NCBI GenBank assembly: GCA_910574455.1
Contig: CAJSYZ010000002.1
Span: 2,815,671 to 2,879,670, forward strand
DNA from: Trichaptum fuscoviolaceum
Taxonomy: Eukaryota > Basidiomycota > Agaricomycetes > Hymenochaetales > Trichaptaceae
Direction of reading: 5' to 3'
Length of the DNA: 64,000 nt
Shown: positions 1-11,152 of the stretch, piece by piece
Position numbering within the stretch: the stretch's first letter is position 1
How the letters are laid out: every line of letters begins with the position of its first letter
Program-made: the position numbers and the translations under genes
Notes under the pieces: model-generated
The model's database searches: none
Told to the model about the DNA's origin: nothing
The model's input: the letters and a program-made list of their open reading frames with translations, nothing else

Positions 1-762
1 TAGACACCCTTGGTGTCCCTAAGGAAATGGAGCTAAAATTCCATTAAAAATCCTACGCGCAAAACCTTCCAACAGAACATTCGGGACGAAATCCCTCAGC
101 GCCTATTCATTTCCTCTAAATGACCCTCTTCGCTTAGCTCTGACAGCAAATGGCATCTTTTCGCTTAGCAGACTCCCTCGCGGGGTGCGAAGGTGTTTCA
201 TATGCTATAGTCGTGTTGCCTGACGCGTCGGGAGCTCTCGATTCTGCGCGCTCTCGGGCTGACACGCTGGAGGTGAGTGCGCACCTTGACCGAATTCCCA
301 GAGCTACCGCGGGCCATATTGCGTCGGCGGAAGTGAATAGACTTCAAAGAGCATAGGATATGCCAGTCTCAGGCTACTGCGTCCATCAGGAAAAAATCGA
401 TTGTTCCTGGTGAGAGTCGGACTGTATTATACTAGCTGATATCGCATGAGCAAATCCGGCACAGATCCCACATTCAACGCCGCTGCCCTGCCTCTCCTTT
501 TAAATGCTTCAGATAAAGAGAATCTATGTCTATATTATATTATAGGCTTCGTAGAGATCCACAGCCATCTTTTTACCATCTTTTCGTGCATTTTACATAG
601 CTGTCGTTGGAAGGCAACAGAGGAAGCAAACGCCACTCCTTCCCGAAAAGGCAACCATGGTCCACCGGCCAACGCCGACCCCGGATCTGTGATGAAGTGT
701 ATTGCGTCCATGGCTTGACTCCCTCCACACAGAACATAACAATATCCTACAGCGACGAGCTC
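1..762. other. Intergenic, no gene seen
   Basis: The short open frames here overlap each other on both strands, have no recognisable motif and no splice-supported extension. A small inverted repeat (GACACC, CTT, GGTGTC) lies near the left edge. The right part is probably promoter and leader of the Mg transporter gene. Nothing else can be supported. Confidence 0.5.
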
Positions 763-2781
763 ATGCATGCTCTCGTCGGTGATGCCGGTACACAAATATC
801 TGTCGCTTGGGGCATCATAGTTGGACTTCTTGCCTCCTTTGTCCAGTCGTTAGGTCTTACAATCCAGCGCAAGAGCCACATTCTCAACCAGGGCTTGCCT
901 GAAGACCAACAGCGTGTCGAACATAGAAGACCGTAAGTGTTTGTATGGCACGAATCTCGCAGCTTTGCTACAGTCTACTCACGGCTCTTGTAGGCTTTGG
1001 CTGCTTGGATTCGGCGAGCATTTCGTTATAGCTAGTGCATATGTGTGATTTACTAACCATTCTACGCAGCCATATTCATCTCCTCGAATATCCTTGGTTC
1101 CCTTTTCCAAATTGCCTCGTTACCCGTCGTTATTCTTGCTCCTCTTGGTGCAGTATCACTTCTCTGGAATGCCTTCTTCGCAAGACTCTTGCTTGGAGAT
1201 ACCTTTTCACCGTGGATGATCCTCGGTACAGTATTCATCGCCGGTGGAGCAGTCCTCATTGCAGTGTTCGGGATCGTGCCAGAACCTACACACTCGCTCG
1301 ATGACCTCTTACGCCTGTTTGGACGGGCGGCTTTCGTCGTGTACTTCTCTCTGCTGGGCCTAGTCGTGATAATCTGGCTTGTCGTCGTGAGTGCGCCAGC
1401 TCTTAGTTCGGTTTCTACTATTCGGCTTACAGGAACATCCTTTCACAGACTCATGCCACAGAATTCTCATTGTCACGAAACGTCCACGTACATTTGAGCC
1501 CTCCTATGTCACCAGCACCCCTATCACCTACGCCTACTTCGTTTCATGTCCCGTTGCATTCATCTGAGCGGGTGCCATCTGAAAGCACTCCGCTCATCGA
1601 CCGCAAGGCGTCAAATTCCTCACGACCGCCGACGCCTTTGTTGTTCCATGATCCTAAGGTCGAGCGAACGCGCCTTATGGTAGCGATTTCGTTTGCGTCA
1701 ATATCAGGCATATTGAGCGGAATGTGCCTCATCTTCGCGAAGAGCGGCGTAGAGCTCCTAATGCTCACATTAGGTGGCAAAAATCAGTTTTACCGTTGGC
1801 AAGCGTGGATCTTGCTTCTAGGACTTTTAATCTTTGCATTGCTGCAATTGTGGTACTTGCATAAGGGGCTAGTCTACGCCGACCCGACGATTGTCTGTCC
1901 ACGTGAGTGATCATTAATTATTCACGGTGCATTGGCAGCTCATGTTCTGCTTCTCTCTTCTTTTTCTCTGCTTCTTTGATTGTTTAGTTGCCTTCTGCTT
2001 CTATAACATTTCATCTATTGTGAACGGCCTTGTCTACTTCGACCAGTTCTCCTATCTGTCCCCGCTCCAACTATCACTCGTGTCACTAGGTATGATAGTT
2101 CTTCTGGGCGGAGTATGGATCGTTTCCTCCTTCGCAGGACTAGGAGGTGTCGACGTGGGTACATGGCAGGAAGGCGATGCGGTTCTAGACGATGAATCAA
2201 CAAGCGAGACTGGGCTGTCGCGACCCGAGAGCTTGTATGCGGTCGAGCGAATATCACCTCGTCGGCTCGAGGCGTCCGTTTCAGTGTCCGAATCGGCACC
2301 TGTCGACTCAGGAGCGTTTTCGCCTCCAGCGCATATCGTTGCATTCCCTACGTCGCCAGACACGGCAAATCATGAACATCATGAACAACTCTCACAGTCG
2401 CTCACGTTATCCCCCACTTCGCCGGGTGGCCGCTCACGCCGCAGGCGAGCACGATTTGCGTCTTTGTTGTCACCCTCTGAATCTTCATCCTCAACGTTGG
2501 GCATGCCTGCGGGTGGATTTAGTATTGGGCTCTCTCCAGTAAGCCCTGGGTTCGCGATCGTACCACAAGGTCGTATCGGTGGCCTACGCAGAATAGTCCA
2601 GCATGCGACGATGCGTCGGACCGTAAGTGAAAGCGATGCGGCCATCGGCGCACGGCTCTCCGGAGAAGGGGCTGTACCTGATACCCATCCAGTACCAGAA
2701 GAGGTTGATCGTCTTGGTCGTGTGAAGGCGAAGGTACGGTGGAAATGGTTAGAGTCAGTATTTAGGGACAGGAATTCGTAG
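763..2781 (+). CDS. NIPA-like magnesium transporter (DUF803)
   Basis: Predicted polytopic membrane protein of the NIPA family, which moves Mg2+ across the plasma or endosomal membrane. Five exons (763-932, 994-1013, 1070-1386, 1449-1902, 1988-2781) sum to 1755 nt, or 584 codons plus stop, in frame. Family blocks are clear: GIIVGLLASFVQSLGL in the first helix, FISSNILGSLFQIASLPVV, then LAPLGAVSLLWNAFFARLLL, and AFCFYNISSIVNGLVYFDQ after the last splice. The C-terminal 200 residues are Ser/Pro-rich and hydrophilic, a cytosolic tail not needed in the family core. The intron at 1014-1069 appears to start with GC, with a TACTAAC branch site; a GT alternative would insert residues into a conserved helix. 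Start is the first Met in frame before helix 1. Transport function is inferred from the family. Confidence 0.88.
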
Positions 2782-3055
2782 AACCACGCAAAGAGGGATC
2801 TATTGCTATGCTCCGCGCGTTCTTCTTTACACATATATACACAGACACGGACATTTGCATCGGACGTTGTACCTGTATCAACATTGTATACCCTGTACGA
2901 TGAATTGCGTACTCTAATAATTATTAATTACATAATTGCAGCTTTTCGCACTTCTCAGAGTCTATAGTATGTACATTTTAGGCAATTTTGACACACAACA
3001 CCGAAGCTCCCGATTCTTTCCATTTTGGGTGCACAGAACCTCGTCACCGACAACA

Positions 3056-3796
3056 ATGTTGAGCAGGACTGTACCTCGTGCTGTGCGCACACTCCGGCCG
3101 CTCGCTGTACGGGCAGCATCAACGTCAACCTCTGTACCGACTCAGAAGCCCTCTGCAGAGGCGACACACCCCGCAGGACCAAGCCAACCTGCTCCGGCTG
3201 TCATCCCACAATCACCAAACTACCCAAAGACATGGTCCACGAGCCAGCGCGCGCGCGAGGATGCGTACAAGGAGGCCCGCTTTGAGCAGACGAGCCTCGA
3301 ATTCCAACCGAATCCTGTCAGCGCGATGGAGCTCATCAGCAAGGAGCCTGTGCGGCTCGTCCATGGGCGGAAAGCTGTTTGTGACGGGGGTGTGTAATCG
3401 TTTGTACTTTGGTGTCATCCATGATCTTCGGTCTGACGAATGTTTATTACCTTGGCTAGGTATGGGTCCTCTAGGCCATCCGAAGGTGTTCATCAACCTT
3501 GTATGTCGCTGTCACTCCTATGATAAGTTCCTCGTTGCTAATGTCATTAAAGGACAAACCTGGCCCCAAGCCTTGCGGGTATGTTATCTATCCTATTGCG
3601 CTCACTGCGCAAATATTGGAATTCCAGCTCATCTCCTCTCATGCTCGTCCATCCGCCCACGATCATTCATTTCATTCTACTCTCAAAGCTACTGGTGAGA
3701 TTCACGCGCTATGACGCGTATGAAGACTTCTGACCGAACTATCTGCACAGCGGAATCCGCTTCGAGCAGGCGCCTCACAGTGGACACGGCCACTAG
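3056..3796 (+). CDS. NADH dehydrogenase Fe-S protein 6 (NDUFS6, 13 kDa), complex I
   Basis: Accessory subunit of mitochondrial complex I carrying the CHCC zinc-binding domain. The start MLSRTVPRAVRTLRPLAVRA is an Arg-rich presequence. The core reads DGGMGPLGHPKVFINLDKPG and ends PCGYCGIRFEQ...GHGH, the family zinc motif (His plus CxxC). Exons 3056-3389, 3460-3500, 3553-3578, 3689-3694 and 3751-3796 total 453 nt, giving 150 residues, the usual size. The fourth exon is only 6 nt (CTACTG). Without it the second zinc cysteine and the frame are lost. It lies tail-to-tail with the kinase gene downstream. The identification is firm; the microexon is inferred from frame and motif. Confidence 0.9.
3689..3694 (+). 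other. 6-nt microexon of the NDUFS6 gene
   Basis: CTACTG is flanked by an acceptor (CTCAAAG) and a donor (GTGAGA). Spliced between TGC-GG at 3578 and C-GGA at 3751 it gives Cys-Gly-Tyr-Cys-Gly, the conserved zinc ligand pair of the family. The neighbouring introns are 110 nt (3579-3688) and 56 nt (3695-3750). Confidence 0.85.
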
Positions 3797-4594
3797 GTAC
3801 TCTTCGCTATTGCATCACAACGTACAACTGCAAAATTTTGTAATACATTTTCTGCCTATTGGAACTTCCCAAATTGCATGAACTAGAACTTCCGTAATTA
3901 CTGCACGACGGAAACGTTTGAACTGCATATCCAATTCTGTGCGAGGCCGCGCGAGTTTTGGAAACTCTCATTCAAGTTCACGGACTAGTTATGTGCATAT
4001 TGTATTCTTATCGCACCCCACCCTTCGTTGTCATTTGATGAATGATGCTTCTCACGAACTTTGTCCCGCCCTGGGATCTGTCCGCTCCTTGGAAGAACGC
4101 AGACAAAAGAGTACACAAGCTGAAAATCTCCTGACCCTTGGCAACGCCGATCACTTCCCTCGTCGTTCTAAACCTTCAATGCAGCCTCGGCGCCTGAACC
4201 GCGTTATGTCCACCAGGAAATAAAAATACATTGCTTGTCTACTACTGCATCTCTGCCAGCCCCGACGAGGGGTCACACGGACTCTAGTTACAAAAATTTT
4301 GAGCCGATTACAGAAATGAGGGTGGGGAGGGGGGCAAAAGTAAAGGTCGACGAGGAAACAGTAGACGCAGTGTTTGAGAGTAAGAGTTATGAACGGTGCT
4401 ATAGTACGAGTAGTGATAAGAAATCCGTGCAGACGGGGATATGAGTTATGTATGAGCCGAACCGAAAAGAATGTTATCGAAGCTATGCAGTAAGCAGAGA
4501 GAGATAGATGATTGAACAAAAAGTGAAAATGGAAAGAAAGAGATGAGCAGAAGATGAAACTTGCGCAAATAAAAAAGGTAATGAATGTGGTGGT
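3797..4594. other. Convergent intergenic region
   Basis: About 800 bp between the stop codons of two convergent genes. It is A/T-richer than the genes and holds only short open frames on both strands with no family motif. Probably 3-prime UTRs of both neighbours. No RNA gene or repeat was recognised. Confidence 0.5.
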
Positions 4595-7500
4595 CTAATG
4601 AGATTCTTCGGTCCGTCCCAAGGGTGGCAATGGCTCAGCGATCGACTCCAATTGAGAGAAGGGCGGAAGAGTATTCTGATGGGGCACGGAAAGTCCATCA
4701 CCTTGATGCGGTGGTAACGGCTATTTATCATAATAAATCTGTTAATACTCGGATCCAATAGAAGCTACAACAAAGCAGCTTACCACTTTGAACATGGGAT
4801 TGATATTAGAGGAAGGGTGGGGTGCAATCGCAGGGCTCGGCGGCTGTTGTTGAATCCCATATTGAGTATATTCATACGGGCTATTGGGTGTCGGAACTCG
4901 AAGGTGTTGATGTGCCATTGGGAGAGGAGGTAAGGTAATGTATGACTGTCGGCCACCAAGCATTTGCGCATGTTGTTGAGGACTTGACAATGAAAGGGAA
5001 TGTATGGGTGGGGGTGAACTCGTCGAAGAAATGGAAGACCGAGCTGCCTCGTATGACGACATAGATGCACGCGAATCGAAGTCGCTGACCAGCTGCTGCT
5101 CGAAGGAGGGGGAGTTCGAAGAGCGAGCTGAAGATGAGAAGTCGTCAAATGAGTTTTGTAAAGAGGAATTCGACTGCATTCGAGTGATACCGAAGAGGCT
5201 GGGTCGATGTCGTAGCCGTGAAGACCCGGGGTCACTTTCGACAGTCGCAAAAGAGATGACAGACAGCCTCCCGACACTCTGTACTTCCGATGAGGACATC
5301 GAGTGGTCATCATCAAAGTCTCTCCGCCGGGCTTTCGTACGGTGATCGAAGTCTCTGGAATTGTCATACTCCGTCCCCTCCTTCCCTTCATTAGAGCCAC
5401 GGAAGCGGCCACCAGCAGCGTTGATCGTTGCTGATGATGACGATGCCTGCGCAACATTGGATCGTTGTTTGACCTTCTTTTGTACGCCCAAGTAGTTCAC
5501 AGGGGCTGCTGACTCCCAATCAAAGTCCGTACCATGCTTCAATTCGTTCATCTGGCTACGCTTCTGCATGACAGCCCGCGATTGCTCACGGATACGATTT
5601 GCCGCAAGCTTACGTCGTTGCATCTCAGCTTCCTTAGCAATTCGTTCGGCCTCCTTTTTCCGCGCTTTCGCGTCCATTGGCGGTGGCTGAGGTGGTTCTA
5701 CTACAATGTTCTCAATAGGCGAGACCTCTGACAACGAACGGCTGTCGGTACTTGAAGATTGTGTACGCTTGAGCGAAGGAGTGGACATAGCCGACGCGAC
5801 GTTGTTTTCGTCCACCGGCGGCAATACGTGGTGCTTGTCGCCATGTCCAAACATGCCACTGAGTCCCCATTTGCTGCTCTTCCTCCCAAATCCCAGACCC
5901 AGCTTGAGCTTCGAGCTGCTTGCGGTCGATGAAGTATGCACGGCGGACATCGGTACACCTTGCTCCTGCCCTGACATTGGCTTGGACGGATCTTCCGGCG
6001 CCATCGGCGATGTAAGCGTGTAGTCCATGGGTTGACCTTGACCGGACGACTGGGGTGGACGCTCCGGAGGCGGAGGCGAGGAAAACTCCATCCCATTCCA
6101 CTGTTCATTGTTAGCATGTCCACTTGGCGCATACGGCTGAGCATGGCCATTTGTCCACCCTTCGGTTATACGATCTGCACCTGTAGAATACACTGAGCTG
6201 GCGACCACAGAGACGGCAGCTGTTGTTCCATCTGTTGAATGGCTGATATCACTATACACATGTAATGCGTCTGTACCATCCGGCGATGGAGCAGCCAACC
6301 GAGAAGCGGCGCCCTGGTCGACAGTCAGACGAGGATAGAACGGAATTCGATGCGGTTGAACGGGCGGAGGTATCGGTTGTGGTAAGGGTGGTCGGGGACC
6401 ATTGAAGACAGGTTTCGCGTTGGAAGGTGAGTCGGAGTGCGAAGGAGGTACAGTTCGAGGAGCAATGGAATTCATACTTGTTGCCGGAGACACATTAGGA
6501 GGACGCTGTTGCAATGGCTTGCCGTTCATCATATGCGAAAGCGATGCGTTGAGCTGCATAGGAATTTGAGGTCCAGGCGGGACATTGCCTGGTGTCGTCT
6601 CCATTATGTAGGAGTGGTCGAGGAGTTGCCTACAAGTAAGGCGTACCTCTGGATCGTACTTTAGCAAGTCCGCGATGCATTCGACCATACTATGGGGTAC
6701 ATTGCGATCAAAAAGGTTGTGGATTGGCACAGGCTTAATCTATCAACGCAATTCATGATGAGAAATGATTTCATGGACAATATGTTGATCATGAACGAAC
6801 CTTTGGGAAAGTATATCCCACAGACCTTGCCATCCTGGTGCCTCTGACCCATTTTCCTCCACCTATACTCGATCCTCGAGCATCCACACCATATTCATCC
6901 GAAGGATCACCCAGAACCTCACAGATTCGTGCTACCTGATCCACCTCCGTCCCTCCAGGAAACAGTGGTTTTAAATTGATAAGTTCGGCCATTATCGTAC
7001 CTAGCGCCCATAAGTCGACGGGATTTGAGTAGTCCCGACTCCTCAACAATACTTCCGGTGCACGATACCAACGTGTTGAGACGTATTCGGTGTATGGAGG
7101 CTTACTCCGTGTTTCCCTCGCCAAACCGAAATCCGCCAGCTTCACGATGACTACGACATCCTTCTCGGGAGGTGCGTTCGGTGGCGCCACAGGAGATACG
7201 TTCCTGTAATCGTATAGGCCAGTTGTCGTCACCAACAAGTTTTCGGGCTTCATGTCACGATGAAAGTAGCCGTTGGCATGAATGTGCTCCAATCCAGACA
7301 CTACTTGCCGAAAGATGCACGACACCAATCCCCCAGCAAGTGGACGGCCTTTCCGAGATTTGATCAACTGGTAAAGATTGCCTTCCATGGACTCGAAGAC
7401 GAAATATAGCTCTTTGGTGCTTGGAAGGAGAAAGAAGTCGTATAACGGAATAATATTAGGATGAAATGGTATAGCTCGCAGCGACTTCAGGTATGCACGG

Positions 7501-8070
7501 AAGCATTATCAGACTTTTCGACGAATCAGTAGGATGGGACAACGAACGCACCTCGAGTTCCTTCAATTTCTTGCACTCATCCCACCCTCCATCCCATCTC
7601 TTCTTCATCCGCTTCAATGCTACCAATCTCTTTCCGGCCCACTCTGGCCTTGCACCTGCACCGCATTGCATAGGCGATAGCGGCGTATTCGGGGGCAGCG
7701 TTGAGTGCCAATCGACGAGCCACACCGTTCCAAAGGACCCATCTCCGACGACCTTGATCGGACTGTATATGCGTTCAGAGTCTAGCAAGAGTATATTAGT
7801 ACACCATAGGCGATCAAATATAATTCCTAGTCAGGACTGACTGCTCTGTGAATCGCCATAGATGAGTTGACCACCCGAGATTGAAATAGAGGGGATGCCC
7901 AGTACACGTAGGGGCTCTTTCGGGGCGTGCTGGACCGCCGGACGATGCGAGGGGCCAGGCTGCGAGTGATGGTGGCCGTTCTGCTGGGGCAAAGGAGGGG
8001 CATGATTAGTGTGGGCGTTCGGTATGGGCGGGTGGTTGCTTTGCTGGACATGGATTTGGGAGGAGTACAT
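4595..8070 (-). CDS. MAK/RCK/Ime2-family protein kinase (Crk1-like)
   Basis: Serine/threonine kinase with the CMGC signature of the RCK/MAK/Ime2 group, which in fungi controls meiosis, morphogenesis or mating (Ustilago Crk1). A Gln/His/Pro-rich leader begins MYSSQIHVQQ. It is followed by the Gly loop (GDGSFGTVW), a roughly 35-residue Pro-rich insert in the N-lobe, VALKRMKK, HRDMKPENLL, DFGLA and an activation loop with TEY ahead of VSTRWYRAPE. The C-terminal 600 residues are low in order, rich in Ser, Pro and Gln, with a Lys/Glu-rich helix (KARKKEAERIAKEAEMQRRK). Introns were read at about 7789-7830, 7497-7553, 6739-6800 and 4721-4783. The last one leads to a short final exon reading PLPPHQGDGL and ending at 4595. 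Function is inferred from the family. Confidence 0.88.
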
Positions 8071-8941
8071 GGTACAGCGAGATAGACGAGCATTGCCCTA
8101 AAGCCGGGAAAGAGATGAGGACTGGCGATGCTGGTGTGTTGGTTGAAAGAGAAGTGAGCTGGCTAATTGGACATGAAGATGGGAGTTGGCAGCAGGAAAT
8201 AAAGTAATATGTATGCGGAAATAAAGGAAGCTGAGGGAGAGGGGGAGAAGGGCGGAGAGGATGGCGACGGCGACGGGGAAGAGGATGTGGGAGTCGACGA
8301 AGGCGAGGGAGAAGGCGAAGGAGGGTGACGGCGACGGCGATGAGGACGAAGGGAAGAAGCTGCTGGATGAGTGTCGGAACGGACGTGGTGACCGGGGTCG
8401 GCGCTGCCTCGACTGTAGTATGAAGTCAGACAGACGCTAAGCGACAGCACAGTCGACGTCGGCGACGATGAGCGCGGGTGCGTGCTCGCTGTGTGTGGCG
8501 GCGACGAGGAGGGTTTTGTCGACGCTGGTGGTGAGGAGCAAAGACGGTAGCGGGGCCGTGTGGGACATCGTTTTGACATACGCCGGAAAAGACGAAATAC
8601 TCGAATTCAAATTTCGAAACGACTGAGCCGAAAAAACAGTGTGGAAACCCCACTGTCGCTAGCCATTTTTGGAAACCAATGATCATATGTAGACGATGCA
8701 AATCGGCAGGACCCCGTGTGCAGCCGGGAAATTAGAAGCTTCTCAGCCGGATCATTCCACAGCCCAATGCACTCGCTTCCCAATCGGGCATCGTTTGATG
8801 CACAGAGACCCCGGGACCGTCTCGTGTTCGCGCCCGACGAGGCGGCTCTGTTCTCACGGGGTGTTTATTCGGGACGCTAGAGCTCTAGTATGTCACAATA
8901 TGTGTGTCACTCTAATCCTAATGGTCTACATTACACTTTAG
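8071..8941. other. Kinase leader and intergenic region with GC-rich low-complexity tract
   Basis: Between two minus-strand genes. The tract 8160-8580 is a purine/pyrimidine-biased run of GGCGA and GGAGA units on the plus strand. It keeps long open frames on the minus strand, for example a 43-codon frame from ATG 8568 to 8437 (MSHTAPLPSLLLTTSVDK at its start). Downstream hydrophobic stretches fall in two different frames. I could not join them by sound splice sites, so no gene is called; it may simply be the kinase 5-prime leader. Confidence 0.4.
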
Positions 8942-10345
8942 TTAGAATGGGACTTCGTGAAATAGCTTCGACACGCTTTCGCCATAGTGACTCCGTCGAA
9001 TGACCTCCCCGAGCACAATGCCAATGTCCATCACCTCAATCTTCGAACAGTTCTCCTGGTGCGCCGCCTGCGGTATTGTGTTCGTCACGATCAGCTTCTC
9101 CAGCGTGCTCTCTTCCAGCGTACGAAGCGCGTTGCCGCTGAGGATCCCGTGAGTGACGATCGCAAGCACTCGTGTAGCGCCGGCCTCCGTGAGGTGCTTC
9201 GCGGCCAAGACGAGTGTGCCGCATGTGTCCGCCATGTCGTCGACGAGGATGGCCGTCTTGCCTCTAACATGCCCGACCAGCACCATGCGCGACACCTCGT
9301 TCGCCTTTTTCCGCTCCTTGTGGAACAGCGCAAAGTCCACCCCCAGCCGGTCGGCAATAGAAGTCGCGCTGGCCGCTCAAATCAGCAATCAAAGGAACCC
9401 GGACGTCTCATCACGAAAACGTTCTAGAGCTCACCGCTTTGCGCCACCCGCGTCTGGGCTGACGATTACGACATCCTCGACGTCGAAATGAGACCGGATG
9501 TGTTGGATGGCTGAGGGTTCCGCATAGAGCTGGCCGTGAACCCGTGTATATGCGTGTGTGAAGCTCAGCTTAAACGCTTATTACTTGGCAGCACTTACGC
9601 TGTAAGTCGGATTGAAGATCAGAACATCGCAATCTGGGATTTATTGTTGTAGCACCTACTTGTCTACCGGGACATCAAAAAATCCTTGTATCTGTGATGC
9701 ATGCAGGTCCATCGTCTGTTGCAAAGAGAACAAGTCAGTTTTACGTTTTGAATGTCTATCGCATCTCGCCTCATCAAGGGTCTCTCGGCCGATATGAGTA
9801 GAAGTAGCATATACTCAAACTAGCACTCACGATGACATGGTCGCACCCGCTCTTCTGCAGCATGTTCGCAACGAGCTTCGCAGTGATCGGTGCACGGCTC
9901 TTGTCCTTCTTGTCCTGGCGCGCGTAGGGAAACAGCGGCAGCACAGCTGTAATGCGCTTCGCACTTGCGATCTTGCACGCGTGGATCATGATGCACATCT
10001 CCATGAGCGACCGGTTCACCTCTCCAGAGCCGGTGTTCACAATGTACACATCGTCCTCGCGCACGGACTCTGCGATGCGCACAGACGTCTCCCCGATGCT
10101 GTTGACCGTCACCTCCGACTTCGACACGGGGACACCAAGTCTGTTGGATGGAGCAAGGGTGGGGCAGATGTACGTCAGAGACTATTGACCTGGCGAACTA
10201 AGACAATAACGCACCTACGGGCGATAATCTCAGCAAGCTCTGGGTGGCTCGTGCCTATGAGCAGCTAGTGTTAGCTCGCACGCGACCAAAGTAAAACGAA
10301 CACGACCACACCAGAGAAAATTTTGAGGCCTCCAGCAGACAGCAT
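8942..10345 (-). CDS. Ribose-phosphate pyrophosphokinase (PRPP synthetase)
   Basis: Makes PRPP from ribose 5-phosphate and ATP for purine, pyrimidine, His and Trp synthesis in the cytosol. Landmarks in order: [19 protein letters not shown] at the N-terminus, [33 protein letters not shown] (ATP loop), [31 protein letters not shown], then [11 protein letters not shown] (PRPP-binding loop). Seven exons (10345-10312, then 40 nt, 10140-9831, 9715-9660, 9599, 9529-9435, 9368-8942) sum to 963 nt, giving 320 residues, close to the 318 of human PRPS1. The fifth exon appears to be a single nucleotide (see findings). Three strong antisense open frames over this gene are only shadows. One PRS paralogue among several usually found in fungi. 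Confidence 0.93.
9599..9599 (-). other. Candidate 1-nt exon of the PRPP synthetase gene
   Basis: On the minus strand the sequence reads TTACAG, C, GTAAGT: a consensus acceptor and a consensus donor separated by one base. The exon before ends GTA-GAC-AA at 9660 and the exon after starts CTC-TAT-GCG at 9529. Exactly one base is needed to give Val-Asp-Asn-Leu-Tyr-Ala-Glu-Pro, the conserved family stretch. The two introns would be 60 and 69 nt, normal for this genome. Confidence 0.7.
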
Positions 10346-11152
10346 TGCGCGCGTGTCCGTTCGGAGTCGGTAAAAGTTTTTAGAGGAGAATAGGCCGCGC
10401 TAACAAGCGCTGCTGGTCAATAAAATACAAGTGAGGATAGGAAACAATGCAAGTGCAAAGGGGAAATGTGGTCAAAGGAGAGCGTGAAGGCCGTGCATAT
10501 GCATGAGCGCAAGTCTAGAAGGAAAGAGAAGGAGAAGGTCTTCAGGCAGGAGAGTGCAGAGCCACCAAAATCATCCTCTCGGGCTCAGCCGGTAACTCCG
10601 ATCCGAGTGCTCGCCATCGCACGTTCGTCCTATTCCCTCATATGCATATGTTTCTCGGAACTCATGTATTGTATTCATATATTTTATACTATGCAACAGT
10701 TTGGATATATCTTTTGGGTGATCTGACGAACAACGACGAGGGGAACTGCTGCTACAAATTACATAGGGTGTCCTGGAGACACGGTATCTGACACCACCTG
10801 GTGAGCGGAATGAAACACAAGGGAGCATAGGGTCATAAACAGACATGACGAACAAGAAGTGTTCAGAAAGTCAGACAACGCGATGAACAATTTGGACCTC
10901 GCTGTGGCGGGAGTGGATGGGATGGATAGTTTGTGTATCAGATAGATGCGAGGCGGGACGAGATGAATCGGAAATGAAAATGAGAACGTAAGGAAGGAAT
11001 CAAGAATAGGACGATAATGACACGAAGAGCTGAAACATCAATGCTGCACTAACGAAGAAACTTGGAGTCAGAAAGATAATGAAATAGCATGGCCACAACA
11101 GATTCATGGATGCAAGGAAAGAGAAATATGCCCAATCAATGAAGGGGTCCTG
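10346..11152. other. Intergenic, no gene seen
   Basis: About 800 bp between the start of the PRPP synthetase gene and the stop of DCP2, both on the minus strand. It should hold the PRPP synthetase promoter and the DCP2 3-prime UTR. Short open frames only; no RNA gene, repeat or motif was recognised. Confidence 0.5.

Noticed and set aside
150..718. Short frames at 150-356 and 446-718 on the plus strand.
   Set aside because: No family motif, overlapped by equal frames on the other strand, and no splice-supported extension.
8987..9491. Long antisense frames over the PRPP synthetase gene, up to 146 codons.
   Set aside because: The minus strand encodes the conserved enzyme; the opposite frames are shadows of GC-rich codons.
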